The position numbers were made by a program, and so were the translations under genes. Of a stretch of 6,461 nt of DNA, positions 1 through 5,594 are shown piece after piece (position 1 is the first letter of the stretch; each line of letters opens with the position of its first letter). The stretch comes from Actinomycetota bacterium. GTDB lineage: Bacteria > Actinomycetota > Actinomycetes > S36-B12 > UBA5976. Location: NCBI GenBank assembly GCA_947476765.1, contig CANJRK010000051.1, positions 1-6,461 of the forward strand, written 5' to 3'. Under the pieces are notes generated by a model. That model did no database searches and had not been told where the DNA came from. It was given only the letters and a program-made list of their open reading frames with translations.

Positions 1-860
1 GCTTCTAAGTTGTAGAAACATTCCTGTTGAATAGTTGCAATTAACTCACTACCAAAGCCGCCAGTAAGTGGTGCTTCATGCAAAATGGCCACTCGCCCAG
101 TTTTTACAACTGAGTTCGAGATTCCTTCGATGTCGAGTGGATTAAGCGAACGCAAATCTAGAACTTCAACGCTGATTCCTTGCTCGGATAATTCCTCCGC
201 AGCACGTTCAGCAACGTTAACGGCAGCCGACCAAGCAATCAGCGTGACATCAGATCCTTCGCGAGCAACCCGAAGTTTGCCAAGTGGCACGGTGTAGCGC
301 TCATCTGGAACTTCATCTTTGGTTAAGCGATAACCCTTAAGTGGTTCTAGATAAAGAACCGGATCATCAGATTCCATGGCCGCTGCTAGTAAGCCTTTGG
401 CATCGTATGCAGTTGCTGGAGCAACCACTTTTAAGCCAGGAGTGTGAGTATAGAAAGCTTCGAATGCATCTGAGTGCAACTCTGGAGTTCGCACTCCACC
501 ACCAAAAGGTGATCGAATCACAAGTGGCAACGAATGACGACCTTGCGAACGGTAACGCAGCCGGGCAACTTGCTGGCCAATTTGATGGAATGCCTGGTGT
601 CCAAACCCTAAGAACTGCAATTCAATAACCGGCCGAAGCCCACTCATCGCCAACCCAATTCCCGAGCCAACAATTACGCCTTCGGCAAGTGGCATATCAA
701 CTACGCGATCTTTGCCAAAGCGAGCCTGTAGTCCATCGGTGGCACGAAATACGCCACCAAGAACGCCGACATCTTCACCAATTACAACTACTCGCTTGTC
801 AGCTTCCATTTCTTGGCCAAGGCATTCACGAATTGCTTCGATCATTGTCTTTTCACTCAT
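1..860 (-). CDS. 2-oxoacid dehydrogenase E1 component, beta subunit (branched-chain/pyruvate type), 3' end cut by window
   Basis: This is the beta subunit of the thiamine-diphosphate E1 enzyme that decarboxylates 2-oxo acids and passes the acyl group to the lipoyl domain of E2, giving acyl-CoA in the cytoplasm. Reading the minus strand from the ATG at 860-858 gives 286 open residues. Family landmarks are GEDVGVLGGVF (residues 28-38; Glu29 is the expected ThDP-contacting Glu), PLAEG followed by GSGIGLAMSG (57-74), SPFGGGVR then ELHSDAFEAFY (117-137), HTPGLKVVAPATAYDAKGL (139-157) and SDDPVLYLEP (164-173). Near the cut end ILHEAPLTGGFGSE matches the C-terminal domain. Family members are about 325 residues, so roughly 40 are missing beyond base 1. 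The start overlaps the alpha-subunit stop by one base (TGATG), which suggests coupled translation. Whether the substrate is branched-chain 2-oxo acids or pyruvate cannot be settled from this subunit; an E2 gene would be expected next. Confidence 0.95.
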   Translation of the reverse strand, partial: MSEKTMIEAIRECLGQEMEADKRVVVIGEDVGVLGGVFRATDGLQARFGKDRVVDMPLAEGVIVGSGIGLAMSGLRPVIELQFLGFGHQAFHQIGQQVARLRYRSQGRHSLPLVIRSPFGGGVRTPELHSDAFEAFYTHTPGLKVVAPATAYDAKGLLAAAMESDDPVLYLEPLKGYRLTKDEVPDERYTVPLGKLRVAREGSDVTLIAWSAAVNVAERAAEELSEQGISVEVLDLRSLNPLDIEGISNSVVKTGRVAILHEAPLTGGFGSELIATIQQECFYNLE

Positions 861-1942
861 CAGACACCACCATTTCGATGTGCCCAGTCAGATTTTTGAT
901 CTAACATTCGCTGCGGTGGTTCAGCATAAACGTGATCAAATATTGCATCGCTGGTAGCAAGCGGAGTATTGCGCGCGATTTCCATTGCTGCATCAATTTG
1001 TGCCGCGCAACTATCGAGCATTTCTTGCTCTAGAGTTTCATTCCAAATTCCCCGGCTTCGCAAATAATTCTTAATTCGCTCTACGGGATCTTTTTGCTGC
1101 CACTTTTCAAGTTCCTGTTGATCTACATAACGAGTTGGATCATCAGCAGTGTTATGTGCACCCGTGCGATACGTAACAGATTCAATCAAAGTTGGTCCAC
1201 CACCAGCGCGTGCTTTTGCAACAGCTTGCGAAGTGACTTCATGGACAGCCAATAAATCGTTGCCATCAACAATTACGCCTTCGACGCCATAACCCAATGC
1301 GCGCTCGGCAAAGGATCGAGCCGCAGTTTGATTTTCGCGCGGTGTTGAAATAGCCCAACCATTATTTTGTAAAAAGAAAATTACTGGCGCTTTCATAATT
1401 CCCGCCAAATTTAAACTTTCGTGAAAGTCACCTTCGGAGGACGCGCCATCACCAAAGAACGTTATTACTACGCCATCACCGCCTTGCATCTTTAAACCCC
1501 AGGCCAAACCAGTTGCTTGTGGAATTTGAGCAGCTAAGGAAATTTGCATTGGCAGCATGTTTACTTCAGGTGGAATAGTTCCGCCTTTGGGATTACCCAT
1601 GAAGTAAAGTGCAAAGTTTTCAATTGGATACCCGTGCCGAATCAGTGCTGGAAATTCGCGATATTGCGGAACTATCCAATCCTTTGCAGGATCAAGTGCA
1701 GTTGCGGCGCCTACTACTGAAGCTTCTTGGCCGCGCACCGAAGAAAACGTTCCAAAGCGACCTTGGCGTTGCATACTTGTTGCTTTGTCGTCAAAAACTC
1801 TGGTGAGCATCATGTAGCGAAGTGCTTCAATTACAGATTCATCTGACATTGGAGAAGTCCCGGAATCCAAGATTCCAGATTCAGATAATCGGCTAAATGG
1901 CGAGATCGGGGCAAAGTCAGGCAGAAACCGCGAAACGCTCAT
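860..1942 (-). CDS. 2-oxoacid dehydrogenase E1 component, alpha subunit (branched-chain type likely)
   Basis: This is the alpha subunit of the E1 heterotetramer and carries the ThDP-binding motif. With the start chosen here it has 360 residues, normal for the family. Landmarks are YMMLTRVFDDKATSMQRQG (43-61), the substrate-channel region SSVRGQEASVVGAATAL (67-83), VPQYREFPAL (91-100), and the ThDP/Mg motif from GDGASSEGDFHESLNLAG (164-181) to QNN (192-194). The loop HNTADDPTRY (263-272) is closer to branched-chain oxoacid dehydrogenases, which usually show H-x-T-x-D-D, than to pyruvate dehydrogenases; hence the substrate call, which is inference. I chose the ATG at 1942-1940 because GGAAGAG (minus strand, 1956-1950) lies 7 nt upstream. 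An in-frame ATG at 1978 would add 12 residues but has no ribosome site and would run through a clean dyad. An internal Met at residue 32 is also possible, but it would drop a leader that resembles homologues. It is the first gene of the minus-strand operon with the beta subunit. Confidence 0.95.
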   Translation of the reverse strand: MSVSRFLPDFAPISPFSRLSESGILDSGTSPMSDESVIEALRYMMLTRVFDDKATSMQRQGRFGTFSSVRGQEASVVGAATALDPAKDWIVPQYREFPALIRHGYPIENFALYFMGNPKGGTIPPEVNMLPMQISLAAQIPQATGLAWGLKMQGGDGVVITFFGDGASSEGDFHESLNLAGIMKAPVIFFLQNNGWAISTPRENQTAARSFAERALGYGVEGVIVDGNDLLAVHEVTSQAVAKARAGGGPTLIESVTYRTGAHNTADDPTRYVDQQELEKWQQKDPVERIKNYLRSRGIWNETLEQEMLDSCAAQIDAAMEIARNTPLATSDAIFDHVYAEPPQRMLDQKSDWAHRNGGV

Positions 1943-1949
1943 GATTGCA

Positions 1950-1956
1950 CTCTTCC
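1950..1956 (-). promoter_or_regulatory. Ribosome binding site of the E1 alpha gene
   Basis: The minus strand reads GGAAGAG here, 7 nt before the ATG at 1942. It is the only convincing Shine-Dalgarno-like match upstream of the candidate starts and decides in favour of the 1942 start over the one at 1978. Confidence 0.6.
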
Positions 1957-1963
1957 ACGCGCC

Positions 1964-1977
1964 TGCCAACATTGGCA
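1964..1977. promoter_or_regulatory. Perfect dyad TGCCAA-CA-TTGGCA in the E1 alpha leader (candidate operator)
   Basis: Six-base arms are perfectly inverted around a 2-base centre. The element begins 22 bases upstream of the E1 alpha ATG, just before its ribosome site, within the divergent region. The short centre makes it a poor RNA hairpin and a better protein-binding dyad. The regulator is unknown. A dyad this size can occur by chance, so position is the main support. Confidence 0.35.
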
Positions 1978-1992
1978 AGTAGCAAAACAGGC

Positions 1993-2021
1993 TTGACTTG
2001 GGGACTTTTAAGGAAAAGAAT
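1993..2021 (+). promoter_or_regulatory. Candidate sigma70-type promoter for the racemase-dadA-SDR operon
   Basis: TTGACT (1993-1998, five of six matches to the -35 consensus) lies 17 bases from AAGAAT (2016-2021, four of six to the -10 consensus). Transcription would start near 2028, giving a leader of about 40 nt before the ATG at 2070. This is motif reading only. The -10 is weak. Confidence 0.35.
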
Positions 2022-2027
2022 GATTAG

Positions 2028-2047
2028 TGCATGCAGTAATGTATGCA
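2028..2047. promoter_or_regulatory. Near-perfect inverted repeat TGCATGCA-gtaa-TGTATGCA (candidate operator)
   Basis: The right arm's reverse complement is TGCATACA, matching the left arm at seven of eight bases across a 4-base spacer. The element begins where transcription from the candidate promoter would start, a usual place for a repressor site. The left arm is itself a palindrome. TGTATGCA resembles the TGTATACA-like half-sites reported for some GntR/FCD regulators, so the GntR gene at 4855-5502 is a possible partner; this is inference. Confidence 0.4.
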
Positions 2048-2069
2048 AACTCGCGATTTTGGGGGCGCA

Positions 2070-2804
2070 ATGATTTACCAAGCCAGAGCCGGTCAAGTTG
2101 CTTACGGTTATGCCATCGGCATGCTGTGCGCAGAATGGCACATTCCATTTATCCCCGGTGACTTAAACAACGCAGGAACCTTTCCTTTTCCTGTGCGGTA
2201 CGAGTCAGTGAAGGGTGTATCGGGTGCAGATGTATTGCGCGGAAATGGCGACAGTTACGCCCAGATCATGGCTGATGCCGCTAAGAAGTTGGAAGCCGAA
2301 GGTGTGCGGGCAATCACGGGTAATTGTGGCTTTATGGCTGCCTATCAAGAATTTGTTGCCAGCCAGGTAAACATCCCAGTGTTTCTAACTAGCTTGGTGC
2401 AAATCCCAATGCTGCTGAACATGTTTGGCAAGGAACATCACATCGGCATTCTGACAGCTAACTCGGCTTCGCTAACTGATGAACTGCTGTCGGGTGCAGG
2501 GATCAGTGACACCTCCCGACTGACTATTCAGGGTATGGAAACTTACTCACATTTCAACGATGTGATCTTGAAAGAACTTGGCACATTGGATGAAGACAAG
2601 ATGCGAGCCGAAGCAGTGAAAGCAGCGCAAGACGCAGTTAAGTGCAATCCCAAGATTCGGGCATTTATGTTGGAATGCAGTGATCTTCCGCCTTACAGCA
2701 AAGCCATTGAAGCGGCCACGGGTTTGCCAGTCTTTGATTGGGCTAATTTCATCACTTATGTATATAACGCAGCCGTTCCTCATGACTATCAGGGAATTTG
2801 CTGA
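2070..2804 (+). CDS. Aspartate/glutamate racemase superfamily protein (cofactor-independent, two-cysteine)
   Basis: The product belongs to the Asp/Glu/hydantoin racemase superfamily, whose members invert or isomerise substrates with two cysteines acting as acid and base and without pyridoxal phosphate. With this start it has 244 residues. Residue numbers here follow that start: IPGDLNNAGTFPFPVRYE (28-45), the first catalytic-Cys motif GNCGFM (Cys86), TSLVQIPM (107-114), GILTANSASLT (126-136), the second-Cys motif LECSDLPPY (Cys203) and TGLPVFDWANFI (217-228). Both cysteines are present, so it is likely active. The ATG at 2070 follows GGGGG (2061-2065), which can pair with the 16S tail, and gives the N-terminus MIYQARAGQVAYG. 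An ATG at 2043 would add nine residues; it lies just after an in-frame TAA (2037-2039) and lacks a ribosome site. It is the first gene of an operon with a DadA-type dehydrogenase, which favours amino acid racemisation. The substrate is unknown, and some relatives are decarboxylases or isomerases. Confidence 0.88.
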   Translation: MIYQARAGQVAYGYAIGMLCAEWHIPFIPGDLNNAGTFPFPVRYESVKGVSGADVLRGNGDSYAQIMADAAKKLEAEGVRAITGNCGFMAAYQEFVASQVNIPVFLTSLVQIPMLLNMFGKEHHIGILTANSASLTDELLSGAGISDTSRLTIQGMETYSHFNDVILKELGTLDEDKMRAEAVKAAQDAVKCNPKIRAFMLECSDLPPYSKAIEAATGLPVFDWANFITYVYNAAVPHDYQGIC

Positions 2805-2826
2805 AAGACTGTCGTTAGTTAAACCC

Positions 2827-2832
2827 AAGGAG
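2827..2832 (+). promoter_or_regulatory. Strong ribosome binding site of the DadA-type gene
   Basis: AAGGAG lies 6 nt before the GTG at 2839. This fixes a GTG start and rules out the longer in-frame reading from 2680, which would run back into the racemase gene. Confidence 0.8.
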
Positions 2833-2838
2833 ATTCTG

Positions 2839-4098
2839 GTGCGCACGATTGTTGTTGGTGGTGGCGTTGTCGGTGTTACGACTGCTTACTACTTAGTTCA
2901 AGAAGGTCACGAAGTTGTAGTTGTCGATAAGGCATCACATGTTGGAGCGGAAGCAACTGCGGTTAATGCAGGTTTAATTGCGCCGGGCCATTGCTTTGCC
3001 TGGGCGTCACCGGCAGCACCAAAAATGTTGGTGCGTTCCTTGTTTGGCGAGAAGACTTCCATACGAGTCAAGCCCACATTAAATCCACGATTCCTCTGGT
3101 GGGGATTACAGTTCATGCGCGAATGCACATCCGAGCGTGCTGCAATAAACACCTTGGCAAAAATGCATTTATGTGATTACAGCCAAACCAAACTTGATGA
3201 GATCGCACTTGCCGAAAACATCGACTACCAAGGCGTAGATAAAGGCTTGTTGTACTTGTATCGCGATGCTGCTGAGCTAGAACTTGGCATGGGCAAAATG
3301 AAATTACTGACTGACAACGGTCAAAAGCTTGAGCGGTTAGACATGAAGGGCCTTGCTGCTGTTGATCCAGCATTTGGAAATGCAACAGTTGAACTCGCTG
3401 GCGCAATTCATGCACCTAACGATGGCAGCGGTAACTCAGAACTCTTTACCCGCAAACTAACTGAACTTTTGATCCGTAAAGGCGTTGAGTTCAAACTTGG
3501 CGTTACTGCTAAATCATTTGTTGCAGATGGCAATCGCATAACTGGACTACAGACCGATCAAGGTTTGTTAACCGCAGATAACTACGTGCTGGCAATGGGT
3601 GTTTGGAGTCCAAAACTTTCGCGCACCGTCGGCCAAGACTTGCCCGTTTATCCAGCCAAGGGTTTCTCAATGACTTTTGATATCAAGGACAAATCAAAAG
3701 CACCTGAACTTGGTGGTGTGGATGAAAAGACTTTGGTTGCCTGGTCGCCTATGGGTGATCAGCTGCGCATGTCGTCGACTGCTCAATTCTCCGGCTTTGA
3801 TAAGTCTCACAAGCCCGAAGATTTTTCTGCGATTCGGTCAACTGCAAAAGAGCTTTGGCCAGATGCTGCAGATTGGGATGGTGGCTCAATGACTGCAGGC
3901 TTGCGTCCAATGACACCAGATGGTCCACCAATTATTGGCAAGGGAAAGAAGCATACGAATCTGTTTTATAACACTGGACATGGTCACATGGGCTGGACTA
4001 TGTCGAGTGGTTCCAGTGCTGCAATCGTTGACATTATTGCTGGGCGCACACCAGAAATCGATATGGAACCATTCGTGGTTCGTAGTTACCGCAAGTAG
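2839..4098 (+). CDS. dadA-like: DadA-type FAD-dependent D-amino-acid dehydrogenase
   Basis: This family oxidises D-amino acids to 2-oxo acids and ammonia, passing electrons to the quinone pool at the inner face of the membrane. The 419-residue product lines up along its whole length with E. coli DadA (432 residues). Landmarks are the N-terminal FAD-binding VVGGGVVGVTTAYYL (5-19) with Asp30 after the second strand, the DadA-like block ATAVNAGLIAPG (39-50) and WASPAAPKML (55-64), LWWGLQFMREC (86-96), APNDGSGNSELFTR (192-205), VYPAKGFSMT (270-279), and the C-terminal AGLRPMTPDGPPIIG (353-367), NTGHGHMGWTM (378-388). No signal peptide or membrane helix is evident apart from the hydrophobic Rossmann strand. 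The GTG start is fixed by AAGGAG. The gene sits 34 nt after the racemase and 6 nt before the reductase. DadA is the clearest family match, but the substrate (D-alanine, broad D-amino acids, or D-proline or hydroxyproline types) is unknown. Confidence 0.92.
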   Translation: MRTIVVGGGVVGVTTAYYLVQEGHEVVVVDKASHVGAEATAVNAGLIAPGHCFAWASPAAPKMLVRSLFGEKTSIRVKPTLNPRFLWWGLQFMRECTSERAAINTLAKMHLCDYSQTKLDEIALAENIDYQGVDKGLLYLYRDAAELELGMGKMKLLTDNGQKLERLDMKGLAAVDPAFGNATVELAGAIHAPNDGSGNSELFTRKLTELLIRKGVEFKLGVTAKSFVADGNRITGLQTDQGLLTADNYVLAMGVWSPKLSRTVGQDLPVYPAKGFSMTFDIKDKSKAPELGGVDEKTLVAWSPMGDQLRMSSTAQFSGFDKSHKPEDFSAIRSTAKELWPDAADWDGGSMTAGLRPMTPDGPPIIGKGKKHTNLFYNTGHGHMGWTMSSGSSAAIVDIIAGRTPEIDMEPFVVRSYRK

Positions 4099-4104
4099 TC
4101 GGTT

Positions 4105-4854
4105 GTGAAGACTGCGCTAGTAACTGGCGGTGCCAAAGGTATCGGCCTGGCGATTAGTAAAGAGCTAGTTGTACTTGGTTGGAATGTTGTCATAACAGGA
4201 CGCGATGCTACTGCCATCGACAGCGCAGTTGCCGGCCTGAGCATTGGACCAGGTAAAGCCGTTGGAAAAATTATGGATGTTCGCGATCGATCTTCCATCG
4301 ATTCAGTAATCGCAGAGATAAGAAATGAATTCACTTCATTAGATTCGTTAATCAATTGTGCAGGAGTAATCATTCGTGATGAATCCGAAGTGTTGAGCGA
4401 AGCTGACTGGAATACCGTAATTGATACTGACTTAAGTGGAGTTTTCAAATGCAGTCAAGCAGCGTTTGCCGACTTAGAAAGATCTAAAGGCGCAACGATT
4501 GTTAACGTCGGATCGATTGCAGGCAGCGTTGGAATCGCAGGTCGTGCCGGATACACCGCTGCAAAAGCTGGCCTCGAAGGATTAACTCGGACCCTTGGGC
4601 TGGAATGGGCCAATCGCGACATTCGAGTTAATGCAGTTGCACCTGGTTGGACTCGAACCGAGATGGTTGCTGGTGGCATAAAAGATGGGCGCCTGTCAGA
4701 AGCTGCGCTGACTGCTCGGATACCACAGCAACGACTCGCTGAACCGAGTGAGATTGCCAAAGTTGTACTGTTCTTAATGTCTGCAGACTCGAGCTACATC
4801 ACCGGACAAACAATTACTGTTGACGGTGGTATCACCATTAATGGCAACACTTAA
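4105..4854 (+). CDS. Short-chain dehydrogenase/reductase (FabG-like SDR, NADP-type pocket)
   Basis: This is a classical SDR of 249 residues that would oxidise or reduce a hydroxyl/oxo group with a nicotinamide cofactor. It shows the cofactor motif TGGAKGIG (7-14), TGRD (31-34; an Arg here usually favours NADP), DV (58-59), NCAG (84-87), the catalytic Ser137 in VNVGSIAG, Tyr150-x3-Lys154, and PGWTRTEM (180-187), ending with ITGQTITVDGG. The Asn of the usual N-S-Y-K tetrad appears to be Asp109 (DTDLSGVF). The start is GTG, 6 nt after the dehydrogenase stop, with no clear ribosome site; a TAG nine bases upstream in frame leaves no earlier start, so reinitiation after the upstream gene is likely. 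SDR substrate cannot be read from sequence. Context points to an oxo or hydroxy acid from amino acid breakdown. Homologues are often named 3-oxoacyl-ACP reductase without proof, and a fatty acid synthesis role is not suggested here. Confidence 0.93.
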   Translation: MKTALVTGGAKGIGLAISKELVVLGWNVVITGRDATAIDSAVAGLSIGPGKAVGKIMDVRDRSSIDSVIAEIRNEFTSLDSLINCAGVIIRDESEVLSEADWNTVIDTDLSGVFKCSQAAFADLERSKGATIVNVGSIAGSVGIAGRAGYTAAKAGLEGLTRTLGLEWANRDIRVNAVAPGWTRTEMVAGGIKDGRLSEAALTARIPQQRLAEPSEIAKVVLFLMSADSSYITGQTITVDGGITINGNT

Positions 4855-4858
4855 TTAA
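4851..4858. other. TTAATTAA palindrome holding the stop codons of both convergent genes
   Basis: TAA of the reductase (4852-4854) and TAA of the regulator (4857-4855, minus strand) lie back to back within an 8-base palindrome. There is no untranslated gap between the two genes. I see no hairpin with a T-tract around it, so no intrinsic terminator separates them. Confidence 0.85.
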
Positions 4859-5502
4859 CGTAGCTTTAACAACGTAACTTCGAGCGCATCGAAAACATGT
4901 TGCTGGGCAGCTGCGTCGGCTGCGTCTGGATCGTGATTCTTAATAGCTTTGAGAATTAAGGCGTGGCCCTTAATTGAAACTTTGGTTTCTTCTTTGGTGT
5001 ACATCTCAGCAATTCGATAATTAAAGAAGTGCTGACTGTTGCTGCGATTAATTCTTGCCAGCCGGGTGTTGCCACATTCAATGAAGATCGCTGCGTGGAA
5101 TTCATCATTCAAGTCAACAATTAGTTTGCGATCGTTTGAAGTAATTAGTGAATCTTTATGTGCGCCAATTGTCTCAATAGCTTTTGCTGTTGCCGTTCCT
5201 GGCTTTTGCGCGACTAGGCGCGCTGCCATTCCTTCTAGCGCTGCGCGAACTTCATATATTTCGACAATTTCATCTCGAGTATGTTCGCGCACTACATAGC
5301 CGCGTTTAGCTGCAATAACTAAATCCTCGGCTTCGAGTAGCTGTAATGCTTCGCGAATTGGGGTGCGTGAGGTCTTTAAGCGCTCAGCCAAGTCAGCTGC
5401 AATCAATCTCTCATTTGGGCGAATTTTGCCTTGAATGATTTCGTCACGAAGTAGAGTCAGGGCCTCAAAGGTTAGTGAACCTTTTGGTGTCGAATCAGTC
5501 AT
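4855..5502 (-). CDS. GntR-family transcriptional regulator, FCD (FadR C-terminal-like) domain
   Basis: This is a cytoplasmic dimeric DNA-binding regulator of 215 residues, normal for the FadR subfamily. The winged helix-turn-helix spans about residues 10-72, with the helix pair AADLAERLKTSRTPIREALQLLE (35-57) and the wing RGYVVRE (67-73). The all-helical FCD domain follows (about 78-210). Its metal-site residues line up by spacing as Asn132, His136 (NDEFH), His180 (KGHALIL) and His202 (QQHV); the 44- and 22-residue gaps between the histidines match metal-binding FCD proteins, with Asn in a position that is Asp or Asn in the family. Such regulators usually respond to small organic acids. The start has only a weak upstream GGG. 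Its upstream region, shared with the acyl-CoA dehydrogenase, carries nested inverted repeats, so autoregulation and control of that gene are likely (inference). The ligand is unknown. Confidence 0.93.
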   Translation of the reverse strand: MTDSTPKGSLTFEALTLLRDEIIQGKIRPNERLIAADLAERLKTSRTPIREALQLLEAEDLVIAAKRGYVVREHTRDEIVEIYEVRAALEGMAARLVAQKPGTATAKAIETIGAHKDSLITSNDRKLIVDLNDEFHAAIFIECGNTRLARINRSNSQHFFNYRIAEMYTKEETKVSIKGHALILKAIKNHDPDAADAAAQQHVFDALEVTLLKLR

Positions 5503-5511
5503 TTCGGCTAG

Positions 5512-5542
5512 CCCTAATGCGTGAGAAGTAATTCCCTAAAGC
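5512..5542. repeat. Direct repeat CCCTAAtGC / CCCTAAaGC upstream of the regulator
   Basis: CCCTAATGC (5512-5520) and CCCTAAAGC (5534-5542) are 22 bases apart start to start, about two helix turns. A third CCCTA core lies inverted at 5563-5559. The repetition in a short control region suggests multiple contact sites for one protein, but short motifs can recur by chance. Confidence 0.35.
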
Positions 5543-5566
5543 ATAACGGAAGATACAATAGGGAAT
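5531..5566. promoter_or_regulatory. Perfect inverted repeat ATTCCCTA ... TAGGGAAT (candidate operator)
   Basis: Two perfectly complementary 8-base arms (5531-5538 and 5559-5566) are separated by 20 bases in the divergent region between the GntR regulator and the acyl-CoA dehydrogenase. The arms fall on the expected -35 and -10/+1 positions of the dehydrogenase promoter, so a bound regulator would block it. The adjacent GntR/FCD protein is the obvious candidate, although the wide spacer is unusual for a single GntR dimer and could mean two dimers. Confidence 0.5.
5554..5559 (+). promoter_or_regulatory. Candidate -10 element (TACAAT) for the acyl-CoA dehydrogenase
   Basis: TACAAT matches five of six bases of the -10 consensus. 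The corresponding -35 area (TTCCCT at 16-base spacing) is poor, which would fit a weak or regulator-dependent promoter. Transcription would start near 5566, leaving a leader of about 29 nt. Confidence 0.35.
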
Positions 5567-5580
5567 ACGAAAACTATTGT
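5555..5580. promoter_or_regulatory. Second inverted repeat ACAATAG ... CTATTGT, overlapping the first
   Basis: Perfect 7-base arms at 5555-5561 and 5574-5580 have a 12-base spacer. The left arm overlaps the -10 element and the right arm of the ATTCCCTA repeat, so the two dyads share bases 5559-5561. It may be a second operator or an alternative site for the same regulator. Confidence 0.4.
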
Positions 5581-5594
5581 TATGGATTCCTCAC

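Noticed and set aside
1609..1806. Small open frames on the plus strand across the E1 genes (also 85-297, 341-628, 689-957)
   Set aside because: All lie antisense to strongly conserved E1 alpha or beta motifs and show no protein family features of their own.
1943..1978. Twelve-residue N-terminal extension of E1 alpha from the ATG at 1978
   Set aside because: There is no ribosome site before it, it would run through the dyad at 1964-1977, and the ATG at 1942 has a good GGAAGAG.
2031..2039. Two-codon upstream reading frame (ATG CAG TAA) before the racemase
   Set aside because: It lies inside an inverted repeat made of ATGCA-like words and has no ribosome site. A leader peptide of two codons cannot be supported.
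2680..2838. In-frame N-terminal extension of the DadA-type protein back into the racemase gene
   Set aside because: The Rossmann FAD motif starts right after the GTG at 2839, which has AAGGAG at good spacing. The 53 extra residues have no family match and overlap a real gene.
4086..4448. 120-residue open frame on the minus strand opposite the start of the reductase
   Set aside because: It is antisense to the conserved cofactor-binding region of the reductase and has no family features.
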